Source: Beijerinckiaceae bacterium (GTDB lineage Bacteria; Pseudomonadota; Alphaproteobacteria; Rhizobiales; Beijerinckiaceae). Taken from it: a DNA stretch of 64,000 nt. The notes beneath the pieces were generated by a model. It saw only the letters and a program-made list of their open reading frames with translations. It was not told where the DNA came from and did not search any database. This document shows, one piece after another, positions 1-7,875 of this stretch (positions are counted from its first letter, which is position 1; every line of letters starts with the position of its first letter). The stretch lies in NCBI GenBank assembly GCA_019753285.1, contig JAIELD010000005.1:62001-126000 (forward strand). Direction: 5' to 3'. Made by a program: the position numbers and the translations under genes.

Positions 1-1052
1 TGGCCCTGGTTGATGACGTGAATCTGCTCGATCGTCGAATAGCGCGAGACGCCGCCAGCGCGCATGATGACGTCGACGACGTTGATGCCGTCCTTGTAGG
101 CGAAGGTGCCGGGCTTGTTGACTTCGCCGAAGATCTTGATCGCCGAACGGTCCTCGGCGCCGTCGCCCGCCTCGGCGAGCGTCCTGCCGTCGAAATCGAT
201 CTGCACGTTGCCGGTGCGGGGCGAAGCCGGCACGAAGATGATGTCGAGCGGCCGCAGCTCGGGCAGGATCGTCACGTCGCCGCTGTCGAGATAATGCTTG
301 TAGTCGAACTGGATCTCCTCATCGCCGCGCCGCACCTTGAGGCGGTCGAGCTGCGCGCCCTGCGCGAGGCCGCCGGCCGCCGTGATTGCCGTCTGCACCG
401 AGGCGTCACCGGGAAGTTCGACCGGGCCCGGTGTCTTCACGTAGCCGAGCACGTTGATAAGCAGCTTGCGCTCCTTGATCACGACCGAAAGCCGGCCGAG
501 ATCACGGTAGACCTTGGACAGCCTCACCTTGATCTCGTCGCGCGCCTTGTCGAGCGGCATGCCCGCGACGGTGAGGATTCCCGCCTCCGGCAGGGTGAGT
601 TGCCCGCGCCGATCGACCTTGAAATCCTTGTTGAACGCCGTCTCGCCCGGAAGCGAGATCGTCAGGATGTCGCCGATGCGCAGTTCAGGCTCGCGGATCG
701 TTCCGGTGACGTCGTCCGACGACGGTTCCTCGATCTCGGACCGAGGCAAGGAGATCGGACCTGACAGTCGGAACGCCTTGAAGACAAGCGGCACCGGCGG
801 CGACTCGATCGCGGTCATGGTCGTCGGTTCGTCTCCGGCTTGGGCCTGGGCCGCATCGAGATCAATCGGCGTGATCGGCAAGAGACGAAGCCCGACCGAT
901 TGAGCATCCGGCAGGTTGGCGGCCGCGAAGAGGTCTTCGATCGGGTCGGGGATCTGCGGATCGGCGAAGACATGCTTCGGCAGCGTCAGTCCCGCGAGCG
1001 TCATCAGCGCAAGACCGACCAGACAGAAGATCAGACGCGGCTGCATGGCCAT
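1..1052 (-). CDS. Polysaccharide export protein (Wza/GumB type), 3' end outside window
   Basis: Translating the minus strand from ATG 1052 gives about 350 residues with no stop before the window edge. The N-terminus is a signal peptide-like hydrophobic stretch (LIFCLVGLALMTLAGL). About residues 115-200 match the Poly_export domain (LRIGDILTISLPGE, then a LPEAGILTVAGM segment). They are followed by SLBB-like repeats (LLINVLGYVKTPGPVELP and IKIFGEVNKPGTFAYKDG). Proteins of this family form or gate the periplasmic/outer-membrane channel for capsule or exopolysaccharide. The ATG overlaps the stop of the lipoprotein gene by one base (TGATG), so the two are translationally coupled. It ends the minus-strand export unit, and the divergent unit encodes glycan assembly. 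The family assignment is firm; the polymer exported is not known. Confidence 0.88.
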   Translation of the reverse strand, partial: MAMQPRLIFCLVGLALMTLAGLTLPKHVFADPQIPDPIEDLFAAANLPDAQSVGLRLLPITPIDLDAAQAQAGDEPTTMTAIESPPVPLVFKAFRLSGPISLPRSEIEEPSSDDVTGTIREPELRIGDILTISLPGETAFNKDFKVDRRGQLTLPEAGILTVAGMPLDKARDEIKVRLSKVYRDLGRLSVVIKERKLLINVLGYVKTPGPVELPGDASVQTAITAAGGLAQGAQLDRLKVRRGDEEIQFDYKHYLDSGDVTILPELRPLDIIFVPASPRTGNVQIDFDGRTLAEAGDGAEDRSAIKIFGEVNKPGTFAYKDGINVVDVIMRAGGVSRYSTIEQIHVINQG

Positions 1053-1453
1053 CAACCGGCTTTCCGGCGCGTCGCCGAAGGATCGCGTAAAGGATCGCGC
1101 GAAGGAAGTCGGCGCACATGCGCTTCGATGTCCCGGACGAGCACGTCGAGCACTTCGTAGTTGGTCACATAATCTTCGGCAAAGCCGGCGCTCCAGGTGC
1201 GCCTGGTGCGAATGAGCTGCAGCTCGGCTTCCGCCGTCTGCGCCGCGTAGGAATGGCGGCTGCCGCGCGCGATCGCATCCTCGAGGCGTCGTTCGAGACG
1301 CTGCAGTTCGTCATTCTCGGCCGGCCGCCGCTCCGCAATGCCGCCGGTGCCTTCGTCTGGCCAGGGCGTGCAGCCGACCGCGCCGCACAGCGCCGCGCCG
1401 AGCGCGGCGGGAAGCGCCAACCGACGGAGCCGCGATGCGAGCGATCGGATCAA
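1052..1453 (-). CDS. Small predicted lipoprotein of the EPS export unit
   Basis: This 133-residue protein has an Arg-rich start, a hydrophobic signal segment and a lipobox-like GAVGC ending at about residue 28, so it is probably lipidated and anchored in the outer or inner membrane. The rest is charged and helical, with a probable coiled coil (ELQRLERRLEDAIARGS) and no catalytic motif I recognise. Its start overlaps the stop of the STAS gene (ATGA), and its stop overlaps the start of the export gene. It is therefore made stoichiometrically with them and may be a partner of the export channel. That role is inferred from context only. Confidence 0.65.
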   Translation of the reverse strand: MIRSLASRLRRLALPAALGAALCGAVGCTPWPDEGTGGIAERRPAENDELQRLERRLEDAIARGSRHSYAAQTAEAELQLIRTRRTWSAGFAEDYVTNYEVLDVLVRDIEAHVRRLPSRDPLRDPSATRRKAG

Positions 1454-1740
1454 GCCGCCTCTCCATTGCGGGAAGCGAGCAAGAGTTCCGTAAGACGCAG
1501 ATATTGCAACATCTGCAAAGGCTGGCCGGTGAGGCCGTCGAGCCGCAGCTTGCGGCCGCGCGTCGCGAGCCGCTTGTAAAGAAACACCATGCCGCCGATG
1601 CCGGATGAATCGATGAAGGTGACGTCCGCGACATCGAGCACGACATCGTCATCGCTGTTCGCCAACCGGTCGAGATCAGGGCGGATGGAGGCCATGTAAT
1701 CGGCATCCATGTCATCCGCTACCTTAAAGGTAACCGGCAT
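1450..1740 (-). CDS. STAS-domain protein (anti-sigma-factor antagonist-like)
   Basis: The protein has 96 residues when started at ATG 1740, which has GGAG six bases upstream; a longer in-frame start at 1812 has no such site. The whole protein is a STAS domain: a beta strand (DVVLDVADVTFI), then the DSSGIGG loop at about residues 44-50 that carries the phosphorylatable serine in SpoIIAA-like proteins, then helices. STAS proteins bind or release a partner depending on serine phosphorylation. No kinase/phosphatase partner lies in the window. Overlap with the lipoprotein gene (ATGA) puts it first in the export operon, so it may control polysaccharide export or synthesis post-translationally. That is inference. 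Confidence 0.8.
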   Translation of the reverse strand: MPVTFKVADDMDADYMASIRPDLDRLANSDDDVVLDVADVTFIDSSGIGGMVFLYKRLATRGRKLRLDGLTGQPLQMLQYLRLTELLLASRNGEAA

Positions 1741-1879
1741 ATTCAACTCCAAACGCACACGCAAAACAGGCACAGCGCGTTGCGCGACCCAACGGCCGCC
1801 ACTCATGCGCAAAGCAAGCTTAATCGCATCAATATGAAAAATTCGTTTTGCTTTTCAGGTTTTTCATTAGGCCTTTCTT

Positions 1880-3025
1880 ATGCAAGTTCAGGCAAACTTT
1901 GCGTCAGGAACTGGCTATGCATCCTGTAAGCGGATGCAGCGATCAGCGGGGGCTTCTGACAAGGTGGCGAGCGTCGTCCACATCGTGCAGCGCATGGCGC
2001 CTGGCGGCATCGAGACGCTGGTGCTCGACCTTGCCTTGCGTGACCCGGCTGTCAGGATCCTTTCGCTGGAGGGCACCGCCGACGAGCTCGTCATCGCCTG
2101 GCCGCGGCTGGAGCCGGTGAGCGACCGGTTGGCGGCGCTCGGCAAGCCGCCGGGCATCGCTCCTGCGCTCATTCCCAAAATCATGCGGCTGCTGCGCCGG
2201 TGGGACGCGCGGGCGATCGTCGCCCATCATATCGGCCCGCTCGTCTATGGCGGGCTCGCCGCCAGGCTGGGCCGCATCGCGATCCGCGTCCATGTCGAGC
2301 ATGATGGCTGGCATTACCGCGATCTCTCACGCGCTCGTCTCGGCAAGGTTCTCGACATTCTCGTGCAGCCGCGCAAGGTCGCCGTGTCGCACGGCACCGC
2401 CGAGCAGGCCTGCGCGGCACTCAATACCGATCTCGTCGAGATCATCCCGAACGGCGTCGATCTGGCGCGTTTCCATCCCGCCGATCGCGCGGGCGCGCGG
2501 GCGCGCTTGCACTTGCCGCAAGACGTTCGGATGATCGGAACAGTCGGCAGGCTCGTCCACGTCAAGGGCCATGACATTCTGGTCGATGCGTCGAGCAAAC
2601 TCGGCGCGGACACGCATGTCGCGATCGTCGGCGACGGCGAGGAGCTCGGCACTCTGCGCGAAAAGGCGGCGGCGCTCGGCGTCTCGGACAAGATTCATTT
2701 CCTCGGCCGGCACGACAGGCCGGAAGAGGTCTATCCAGCCTTCGACCTGTTCTGCCTGCCCTCGCGTGCCGAGGGGTTCCCCCGCGCGCTGATCGAAGCG
2801 CAGGCCTGCGACGTGCCGGTTGTCGCCTCCAATGTGGGCGGCGTGCGCGAAGCCGTCTGCCCACGGACCGGCCGGCTGGTCGAGGCGGAAAATCCATCGG
2901 TGCTCGCGGCGGCGCTTGATCAGGCGCTGGCCCACCCTCCGAAGGAGCATCCGCGCGACTTCGTCGATCCACGATTTTCACTCGATCGAACCGTCGCCGC
3001 CTACCGCTCGCTGGCCTTCGGCTAG
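1880..3025 (+). CDS. GT4-family glycosyltransferase
   Basis: At 381 residues it has the two-Rossmann GT-B layout. The N-terminal half contains VVHIVQRMAPGGIETL (acceptor-side glycine loop). The C-terminal half contains IGTVGRLVHVKGHDIL and the nucleotide-sugar site SRAEGFPRALIEAQACDVPVVAS, matching the EGxPxxxxEA pattern of GT4 enzymes. It should transfer a sugar from a nucleotide donor to a lipid-linked glycan in the cytoplasm. ATG 1880 lacks a clear ribosome binding site. An internal ATG at 1934 would remove an 18-residue leader that the family does not need, so the start is uncertain. It is the first gene of the rightward EPS unit, 51 bases before the GT2/sugar transferase fusion. Donor and acceptor are unknown. 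Confidence 0.88.
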   Translation: MQVQANFASGTGYASCKRMQRSAGASDKVASVVHIVQRMAPGGIETLVLDLALRDPAVRILSLEGTADELVIAWPRLEPVSDRLAALGKPPGIAPALIPKIMRLLRRWDARAIVAHHIGPLVYGGLAARLGRIAIRVHVEHDGWHYRDLSRARLGKVLDILVQPRKVAVSHGTAEQACAALNTDLVEIIPNGVDLARFHPADRAGARARLHLPQDVRMIGTVGRLVHVKGHDILVDASSKLGADTHVAIVGDGEELGTLREKAAALGVSDKIHFLGRHDRPEEVYPAFDLFCLPSRAEGFPRALIEAQACDVPVVASNVGGVREAVCPRTGRLVEAENPSVLAAALDQALAHPPKEHPRDFVDPRFSLDRTVAAYRSLAFG

Positions 3026-3076
3026 GCGAGGAGGAGCCCGTCGATCGATGCCACGAAAGAGTTCCAAGAGTTGACC

Positions 3077-4900
3077 ATGATTGAGTTCGTCTTCTGGCTG
3101 CTGGTCGCAGCGATCGTCTATCATCACCTCGTCTATCCGGCGTTGCTGAGGATCGTCGCGCGCGGAATCCGACTTTTCAAAAGGCGCGCGAACGAGGCAG
3201 CCGCAGGTGGGCCGCTGCCCGACATGACGATTGTCATGTCCGCCTATAACGAGGCGCCGTTCATCGCCAAGAAGATCGAGGACCTCGCCGCCGCGACCTA
3301 TGCAGGCGGACAGGTCACGATCGTGATCGGATGCGACGGGTCGTGCGACGGGACGGCGGACGTGGCGCAGGCCGCGATCGACCGCCTCGATGCCTGCCCA
3401 CATCGGTTCGAGCTGCGCCGGTTCGCATACAACCGTGGCAAGGTCGCCGTCATCAACGAGCTGATCGAGGATTGCCGCACGCCGCTCGTGGCACTGACCG
3501 ACATCTCGGCAGCCGTGCCTTGCGATGCGCTCGAGCGCGTCGCGCGCCACTTCAATGCGCCTGATGTGGGCGTCGTATGCCCGGGATACGAGCTTCTGAG
3601 CGAAGGCAGCCTCGGCGAAGGGAAGTATTGGCGCTGGCAGAGCGAAATCCGGCGAAACGAGGCCGTGCTCGGCAGTCCCATGGGGGCGCATGGCGCGTTC
3701 TATGCGTTTCTTCGCGATGCCTGGGAGCCGCTGGCGCCTGACACCATCAACGACGATTTCGTCCTGCCCATGGCCATCGTGGCGAACGGCTATCGCGCCG
3801 TCTATGCGCCTGGGATCAGGATCGTCGAACGCGAAAAGACCCAGATCAGCCAGGAATTCATGCGTCGCATCCGCATCGGCGCGGGCAATGTGCAGCAGGC
3901 GGTGAGATTGCGCCGGCTCGCCCGCCTCGATCGGCCGGGCCTTGCCTTCACCTTCGTCTCCGGCAAGGGCCTGCGCGCCTTCATGCCGCTCATTCTCCTG
4001 GGCGCGCTCGTCTCGAACGCCGTCCTGGCGGTCACTGCGGGCGGGTTTTACACGACCATGCTCGTCGGCCAGATTCTCGGTTACACGCTGGCCGCGATCA
4101 GCCCGTTCCTCCTCGAGGCAAAGATCGGCGGGCCGCTCGTGCAGCGGCCGATCGCCTGGATCGCCTACCTCGTGCGGGGCTACCTTGCCGGGCTGATCGG
4201 CATGGTCCGCCCGTCGCTGGCGCGCCGCTCGTTTCGCAGCGAGGCGGCGAGCACCGCAGACCCGGACGACTATATCCATCCGCTCACCTTCATCGGCAAG
4301 CGCGCGGTCGACATCGTGGTCAGCCTCGCCGTCCTCGTGGTTCTCGGCATCATCCTCGTGCCGATCGCGATCCTGATCAAGCTCGATTCGCCGGGGCCGG
4401 TGTTCTACCGGCAGATCCGCGTCGGTCGACGCACATCAAAGCAGACCGATCTGTTCTACATCACCAAGTTCCGCACGATGAGGACAGACGCCGAGAAATC
4501 GACCGGGGCGGTCTGGTCGAAGGGCACGCGCGATCCGCGCATCACGCGGCTCGGCCATTTCCTGCGCAAGACCCGCATAGACGAGCTGCCGCAAGCCTTG
4601 AACGTGCTGCGCGGCGACATGTCCATCGTCGGGCCAAGACCCGAGCGTCCGGCCTTCTTCCCGAAGCTCGAGGCCGAGATTCCCTACTATGCCGAGCGGA
4701 CCTATTCGATCAAACCGGGCATTACGGGGCTGGCGCAGGTCAACCACGGCTATGATGCCTCGATCGAGGATGTGAGAACGAAGGTGCTGTACGACCATAC
4801 CTACGCCATGCTGATCGCGAAGCCCCTCGGCTGGCTGAAGACCGATTTCGGGATCATCGTGAAGACGCTGACCGTGATGGCGACGGGCAAGGGTCAGTAG
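3077..4900 (+). CDS. Fusion: membrane GT2 glycosyltransferase + undecaprenyl-phosphate sugar phosphotransferase
   Basis: This is a 607-residue two-enzyme chain. After an N-terminal membrane anchor, residues about 50-270 are GT2 (IVMSAYNEAPF, IGCDGSCDG, INDDFVLPMAI). Hydrophobic segments follow at about 305-375. From about 400 it is a complete bacterial sugar transferase of the WcaJ/ExoY family: KRAVDIVVSLAVL membrane helix, LDSPGPVFYRQ, ITKFRTM, RKTRIDELPQ, IVGPRPERP and PGITGLAQV. The C-terminal domain would load the first sugar-1-phosphate on undecaprenyl phosphate. The N-terminal domain could then extend the glycan. ATG 3077 is preferred over the in-frame TTG at 3071 because AAGAG lies six bases upstream of the ATG. 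No frameshift is needed to join the domains. Confidence 0.9.
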   Translation: MIEFVFWLLVAAIVYHHLVYPALLRIVARGIRLFKRRANEAAAGGPLPDMTIVMSAYNEAPFIAKKIEDLAAATYAGGQVTIVIGCDGSCDGTADVAQAAIDRLDACPHRFELRRFAYNRGKVAVINELIEDCRTPLVALTDISAAVPCDALERVARHFNAPDVGVVCPGYELLSEGSLGEGKYWRWQSEIRRNEAVLGSPMGAHGAFYAFLRDAWEPLAPDTINDDFVLPMAIVANGYRAVYAPGIRIVEREKTQISQEFMRRIRIGAGNVQQAVRLRRLARLDRPGLAFTFVSGKGLRAFMPLILLGALVSNAVLAVTAGGFYTTMLVGQILGYTLAAISPFLLEAKIGGPLVQRPIAWIAYLVRGYLAGLIGMVRPSLARRSFRSEAASTADPDDYIHPLTFIGKRAVDIVVSLAVLVVLGIILVPIAILIKLDSPGPVFYRQIRVGRRTSKQTDLFYITKFRTMRTDAEKSTGAVWSKGTRDPRITRLGHFLRKTRIDELPQALNVLRGDMSIVGPRPERPAFFPKLEAEIPYYAERTYSIKPGITGLAQVNHGYDASIEDVRTKVLYDHTYAMLIAKPLGWLKTDFGIIVKTLTVMATGKGQ

Positions 4901-4912
4901 CCCGGGCGGACG

Positions 4913-5431
4913 CTAGGTGAGGTCGCAGGAGAGAAAGCTGACGACCTTGCCACCGACGCCCGGCCCGGCCCCGATCTCGACGAAGCCAAGGGCGGCGTGG
5001 AAGGCAAGCGAAGCGGGGTTCGGCGGATCGGTGTTGACCTCGCATACGACCTGATGGTGCCCTGCCCGCCGCGCCGCATCGAACAATGCGCCGTAAAGCA
5101 GCCGCGCGAGGCCCCGCCCGCGCGCATGGTCGGCGACGACGATCCGGTCGACATAGGCAAACCGCGGGAGTCGATCGCGAAACCACAGAAAATTCGGGCT
5201 GTCGTAGCGGGCGCGCTCGTCGAATGCGAGCAGCAGCGCATCGGCCTCGCCTACGCGCAGCGCGAGGAAGGCTTCTGCCACCAGATGCCGGAAGCGCTCG
5301 CGCGTGAGGAGCGAAAGCTCGATGGCATGGCTGTTGTTGAGGGCGAGCAGCTTGTCTCCCACCACGTGGCCGTCCGCCATTTCGGCGGCCGTCACGGGCG
5401 TCGGATGCAGGGTCGCCCAACTTTCTACCAT
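4913..5431 (-). CDS. GNAT-family N-acetyltransferase
   Basis: The protein has 172 residues. The acetyl-CoA pyrophosphate-binding motif is visible as VADHARGRGLARLLY (RGxGxA) near residue 105, preceded by the beta4 strand YVDRIVV. It ends with the typical NPASLAFHAALGFVEIG segment. GNAT enzymes transfer acetyl groups from acetyl-CoA to amines of small molecules or proteins; the substrate cannot be read from sequence. It is convergent with the EPS fusion gene, with 12 bases between their stops, and shares no operon with it. Confidence 0.85.
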   Translation of the reverse strand: MVESWATLHPTPVTAAEMADGHVVGDKLLALNNSHAIELSLLTRERFRHLVAEAFLALRVGEADALLLAFDERARYDSPNFLWFRDRLPRFAYVDRIVVADHARGRGLARLLYGALFDAARRAGHHQVVCEVNTDPPNPASLAFHAALGFVEIGAGPGVGGKVVSFLSCDLT

Positions 5432-5526
5432 GATCGATCCTCGCGACAGCCCATCGGGTATGCTTGACAGGGCTCAACAGCACGAAGACGGCACGAAGAT
5501 CAACCCCGCCGGCAGCCGCAGAAGGT

Positions 5527-6261
5527 TCAGTCAGCCGCGGTCGCCAAAGCGGCCATCGCAATGCCCTTTTTGCGCCGGCGGTAAACGCCGACCGCGCCGA
5601 GCGCCACGAGGTTGCCGAGCAGCGTCGCACCGACCGGGTCCAGCGGGGCGGGCGCGGGCTGCGTCGTCTGGAGCAGGGTGAATTCGAACGGGCTGCTCGT
5701 CGACACGACGACCTTGGTGAGCGAGGCGGTCGAGAATGAGAACATCGTCGCGATCGTCGATTGATTGTTCGACGTGCCGGCGGCCGCGAGCACATCCGAG
5801 CCCTTGGCAGTGCCGATCACTGTATTGCCGCTGTAGAACGTCAGTAAATTGCCGTCGCCGGCCGGACCCACCGATCCCCACAGGAAGCCGAGCTTGGCGA
5901 CCGGCGTGCTGAAGGTCATCGTCGCGAGCCCGCCCGGCGAGGCGACAAGGAAGTTCGAGGTCATGCGGCCGCCTTGAACGTCAGGAGCCCAGGGACCGGA
6001 ACTGCCATTGTAGACGCCGGAATTGCCGGTGAAGGTCACCGTGCCGGAGACGCCGCTGCCGAGGTTGAAGCCGATCGGCGATGTCGAGACGAGTCCGCCG
6101 GCCCCTGGCGTGTTGGTTCCGAAATTGACGGTGTCTGACTGCTTCGTTGTGATGGATGAGTCGGTCGCGGTGATCAGCAACTGCGCGTGCGCTGCGGTGC
6201 CCGCCACGAAAGGCAGGAGCAGCAGGGCCGCGACAATCGCACCGAACCGGTTGGACGACAT
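5527..6261 (-). CDS. Secreted protein with PEP-CTERM-like C-terminal anchor, paralog 1 of 4 (divergent copy)
   Basis: A 244-residue protein starting at ATG 6261 (GGTGA six bases upstream). It has a signal peptide (IVAALLLLPFVAGTAAHAQ) and a mature part rich in Gly, Ser and Thr with FNLGSGVSGTVTFTG. The tail is PAPAPLDPVGATLLGNLVALGAVGVY followed, read in short pieces, by RRRKK and a 12-residue extension. The tail has the layout of exosortase substrates: a short Pro-rich motif, one hydrophobic helix, then basic residues. The tripeptide PEP is absent. Its middle region differs from the other three copies, with an insertion (TTKQSDTVNFG) and no TxTF/NTA block. It is probably exported and anchored or released at the envelope. 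No catalytic motif is seen. Confidence 0.75.
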   Translation of the reverse strand: MSSNRFGAIVAALLLLPFVAGTAAHAQLLITATDSSITTKQSDTVNFGTNTPGAGGLVSTSPIGFNLGSGVSGTVTFTGNSGVYNGSSGPWAPDVQGGRMTSNFLVASPGGLATMTFSTPVAKLGFLWGSVGPAGDGNLLTFYSGNTVIGTAKGSDVLAAAGTSNNQSTIATMFSFSTASLTKVVVSTSSPFEFTLLQTTQPAPAPLDPVGATLLGNLVALGAVGVYRRRKKGIAMAALATAAD

Positions 6262-6330
6262 TGAATTCACCAGACAAAAATCAAGCAAAACCTTAGCATA
6301 TCGGGGTTTTTGAGCCAGTTGGAAGCAGGA

Positions 6331-6352
6331 TCAGAGTCTATAGCGGGTTACC
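6331..6352 (-). promoter_or_regulatory. Shared upstream motif of the C-terminal-anchor paralogs, copy at paralog 1
   Basis: Written on the plus strand: TCAGAGTC (6331-6338), nine bases, TTACC (6348-6352). Ends 70 bases before ATG 6261. The same spaced motif precedes paralogs 3 and 4 at nearly the same distance. Confidence 0.6.
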
Positions 6353-6403
6353 GGCAGCAATCGAATGCGGCGAAACCAGGAAAGAAAATCACAGCGGAAG
6401 GGA

Positions 6404-7087
6404 TCAGACCGGGCCGTAAGCCAGACGCGACGAAGCCTCGGGATCGATGACGGGTCGCACGGCCGCTGCGCGCTTGCGCCGCCGGCGATAGGCCGCGACC
6501 GCGCCGATCGCGACGAGGTTTCCAAGCAGTGTCGCGCCAACGGGATCGAGCGGCGCGGGCACCGGAGCCGTCGAGGTGAGCACGCCGAGCCTGGTGGCGC
6601 TGGCCGATGTCGACGAGAACGAGAACGAGACGATGTCGAGGCCGGTGCCCGAGAACGCGGCTGAACGTGTCGCGAGGTTGGAGGCGAGCGGCAGGGCGAT
6701 ATTCGTCTGCTGCGCAGTGTTGAACACGAAGTTGTCGGTGCGCGTCACCGTGTTGCCCGGCCCCCACTGCAGGTCGAGATGGGCAAGCGGAAATGTGAAG
6801 CTGACCGTCGCGATCGTGCCTGGCTGGATGAGCAGGAAGTTCGACACGAGGTTGAGACCGCTGACCGTAGGCGCGGAGAGCCCGCTCGAACCGGCGGTCG
6901 AGCCGGTGAACTTGACCGTGCCGGTGATGCCGTTGCCTAGGCTGAAGGTGATCGGCGTCGTCGAAAGGAGATCGGTCTTGAACTGGTAAAGCTGCGCCGC
7001 CGCCGGAGCGGTCAGACAAAGCACTGCGACCAGCGCGGCGAGCAGCAGCCGGCTTCTTGCGATGAGCGATGATACGAAATTCCTCAT
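6404..7087 (-). CDS. Secreted protein with PEP-CTERM-like C-terminal anchor, paralog 2 of 4
   Basis: A 227-residue protein. The signal peptide ends in APAAAQLYQF. The mature part has the family block TTPITFSLGNGITGTVKF, then NLVSNFLLIQPGTIATVSF and a C-terminal VPAPLDPVGATLLGN, hydrophobic helix and RRRRKR, with a longer tail than its relatives (about 20 residues). Its ATG (7087-7085) overlaps the stop of paralog 3 (ATGA), so the two are translationally coupled. The same frame stays open upstream to 7771 across paralog 3, but that extension has no family similarity and the start at 7087 restores the signal peptide. The function is unknown; beta-rich surface or matrix protein is a guess. Confidence 0.75.
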   Translation of the reverse strand: MRNFVSSLIARSRLLLAALVAVLCLTAPAAAQLYQFKTDLLSTTPITFSLGNGITGTVKFTGSTAGSSGLSAPTVSGLNLVSNFLLIQPGTIATVSFTFPLAHLDLQWGPGNTVTRTDNFVFNTAQQTNIALPLASNLATRSAAFSGTGLDIVSFSFSSTSASATRLGVLTSTAPVPAPLDPVGATLLGNLVAIGAVAAYRRRRKRAAAVRPVIDPEASSRLAYGPV

Positions 7088-7710
7088 GCGGCGACCTGAA
7101 CCGGCAGGATGCCAGCGCGCCTGCGCCTGCGGTAGGCCATGACGGCGCCGATTGCGACGACGTTGCCGAGCAGTGTCGCTCCGACCGGATCGAGCGGCGC
7201 GGGCACCGGCGTCGAGGTACCCTGCACCGAAACGCGCAGCGGATTGGCCGATGACGAGGAAATGCTGAACGATGTGATGGCGTTGGTCGGCGTGAATGAC
7301 TGGTTCTTCAATGCCGCGCCGTTTGCGCCGATGTTCTGCGTCTGGATACCACCGACCGTGTTGAGCGTGAACGTGTCCGTCCGTGACCCGCCGGCACCCG
7401 TTCCGAGCCTCAGGTCGAGGTTTGAGACCGGCACGTTGAGAGCGAAGGTCGCGACCGACCCTGGGGCGATCAGGATGAAGTTGGACGTTAAGTAGAGTCC
7501 GCTGATCGTCGGGTTGTAGAGGCCGCTCGATGCGGCGGTCGAGCCCGAAAAGGTCACCGTGCCGGAAAGGCCGTTGCCAAAGTCGAAGGTGATCGGCGTC
7601 GTGATGATGAGACCGGTCTTGAAATCCGCGAGCTGCGCGTTGGCAGGCGCGCAGAATGCCGCCATCAGCACCAATGCCGTCAAAAGCGGTCGCAGCTTGC
7701 TCATCACCAT
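7084..7710 (-). CDS. Secreted protein with PEP-CTERM-like C-terminal anchor, paralog 3 of 4
   Basis: A 208-residue protein. The start is ATG 7710 or the in-frame ATG 7704. The signal peptide LLTALVLMAAFCAPANAQ is followed by the family block TTPITFDFGNGLSGTVTFSG, a middle section TDTFTLNTVGG, and the C-terminal PVPAPLDPVGATLLGN, helix and RRRRR, then 11 residues. It heads a two-gene unit with paralog 2. The spaced motif shared with the other units of this family lies 80 bases upstream of its start. Sequence identity to paralogs 2 and 4 is obvious by eye in the N-terminal third and the C-terminal 30 residues, while the centre varies. Confidence 0.76.
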   Translation of the reverse strand: MVMSKLRPLLTALVLMAAFCAPANAQLADFKTGLIITTPITFDFGNGLSGTVTFSGSTAASSGLYNPTISGLYLTSNFILIAPGSVATFALNVPVSNLDLRLGTGAGGSRTDTFTLNTVGGIQTQNIGANGAALKNQSFTPTNAITSFSISSSSANPLRVSVQGTSTPVPAPLDPVGATLLGNVVAIGAVMAYRRRRRAGILPVQVAA

Positions 7711-7789
7711 GGCTCAGGGCCTTTGCTGGCCTGATTGCCCGCATGTACAGTTTAGCCTGCCATAGCGGCATGTCGAACGGTTCATGAGT

Positions 7790-7811
7790 TTAGAGTCACC
7801 AGCCCGTTAGC
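7790..7811 (-). promoter_or_regulatory. Shared upstream motif, copy at paralogs 3 and 2
   Basis: Plus-strand reading: TTAGAGTC (7790-7797), nine bases, TTAGC (7807-7811). It lies 80 bases before ATG 7710. Paralog 2, coupled to paralog 3, has no separate copy. Confidence 0.55.
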
Positions 7812-7875
7812 CGGGATGATTACCAAACCTCTCATGATTTCTGATGAATTTGCGGCATCGGCCGTGGCACGGCGG

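Noticed and set aside
2978-4279. Long minus-strand frame opposite the GT2/sugar-transferase gene
   Set aside because: Arg/His/Asp-rich antisense shadow of a well-supported gene, as expected in high-GC DNA; no recognisable domain.
6404-7771. A single 455-residue reading frame spanning paralogs 2 and 3 of the anchor family
   Set aside because: Only the part after ATG 7087 has the signal peptide and family motifs; the rest overlaps paralog 3 in another frame on the same strand and has shadow-like composition.
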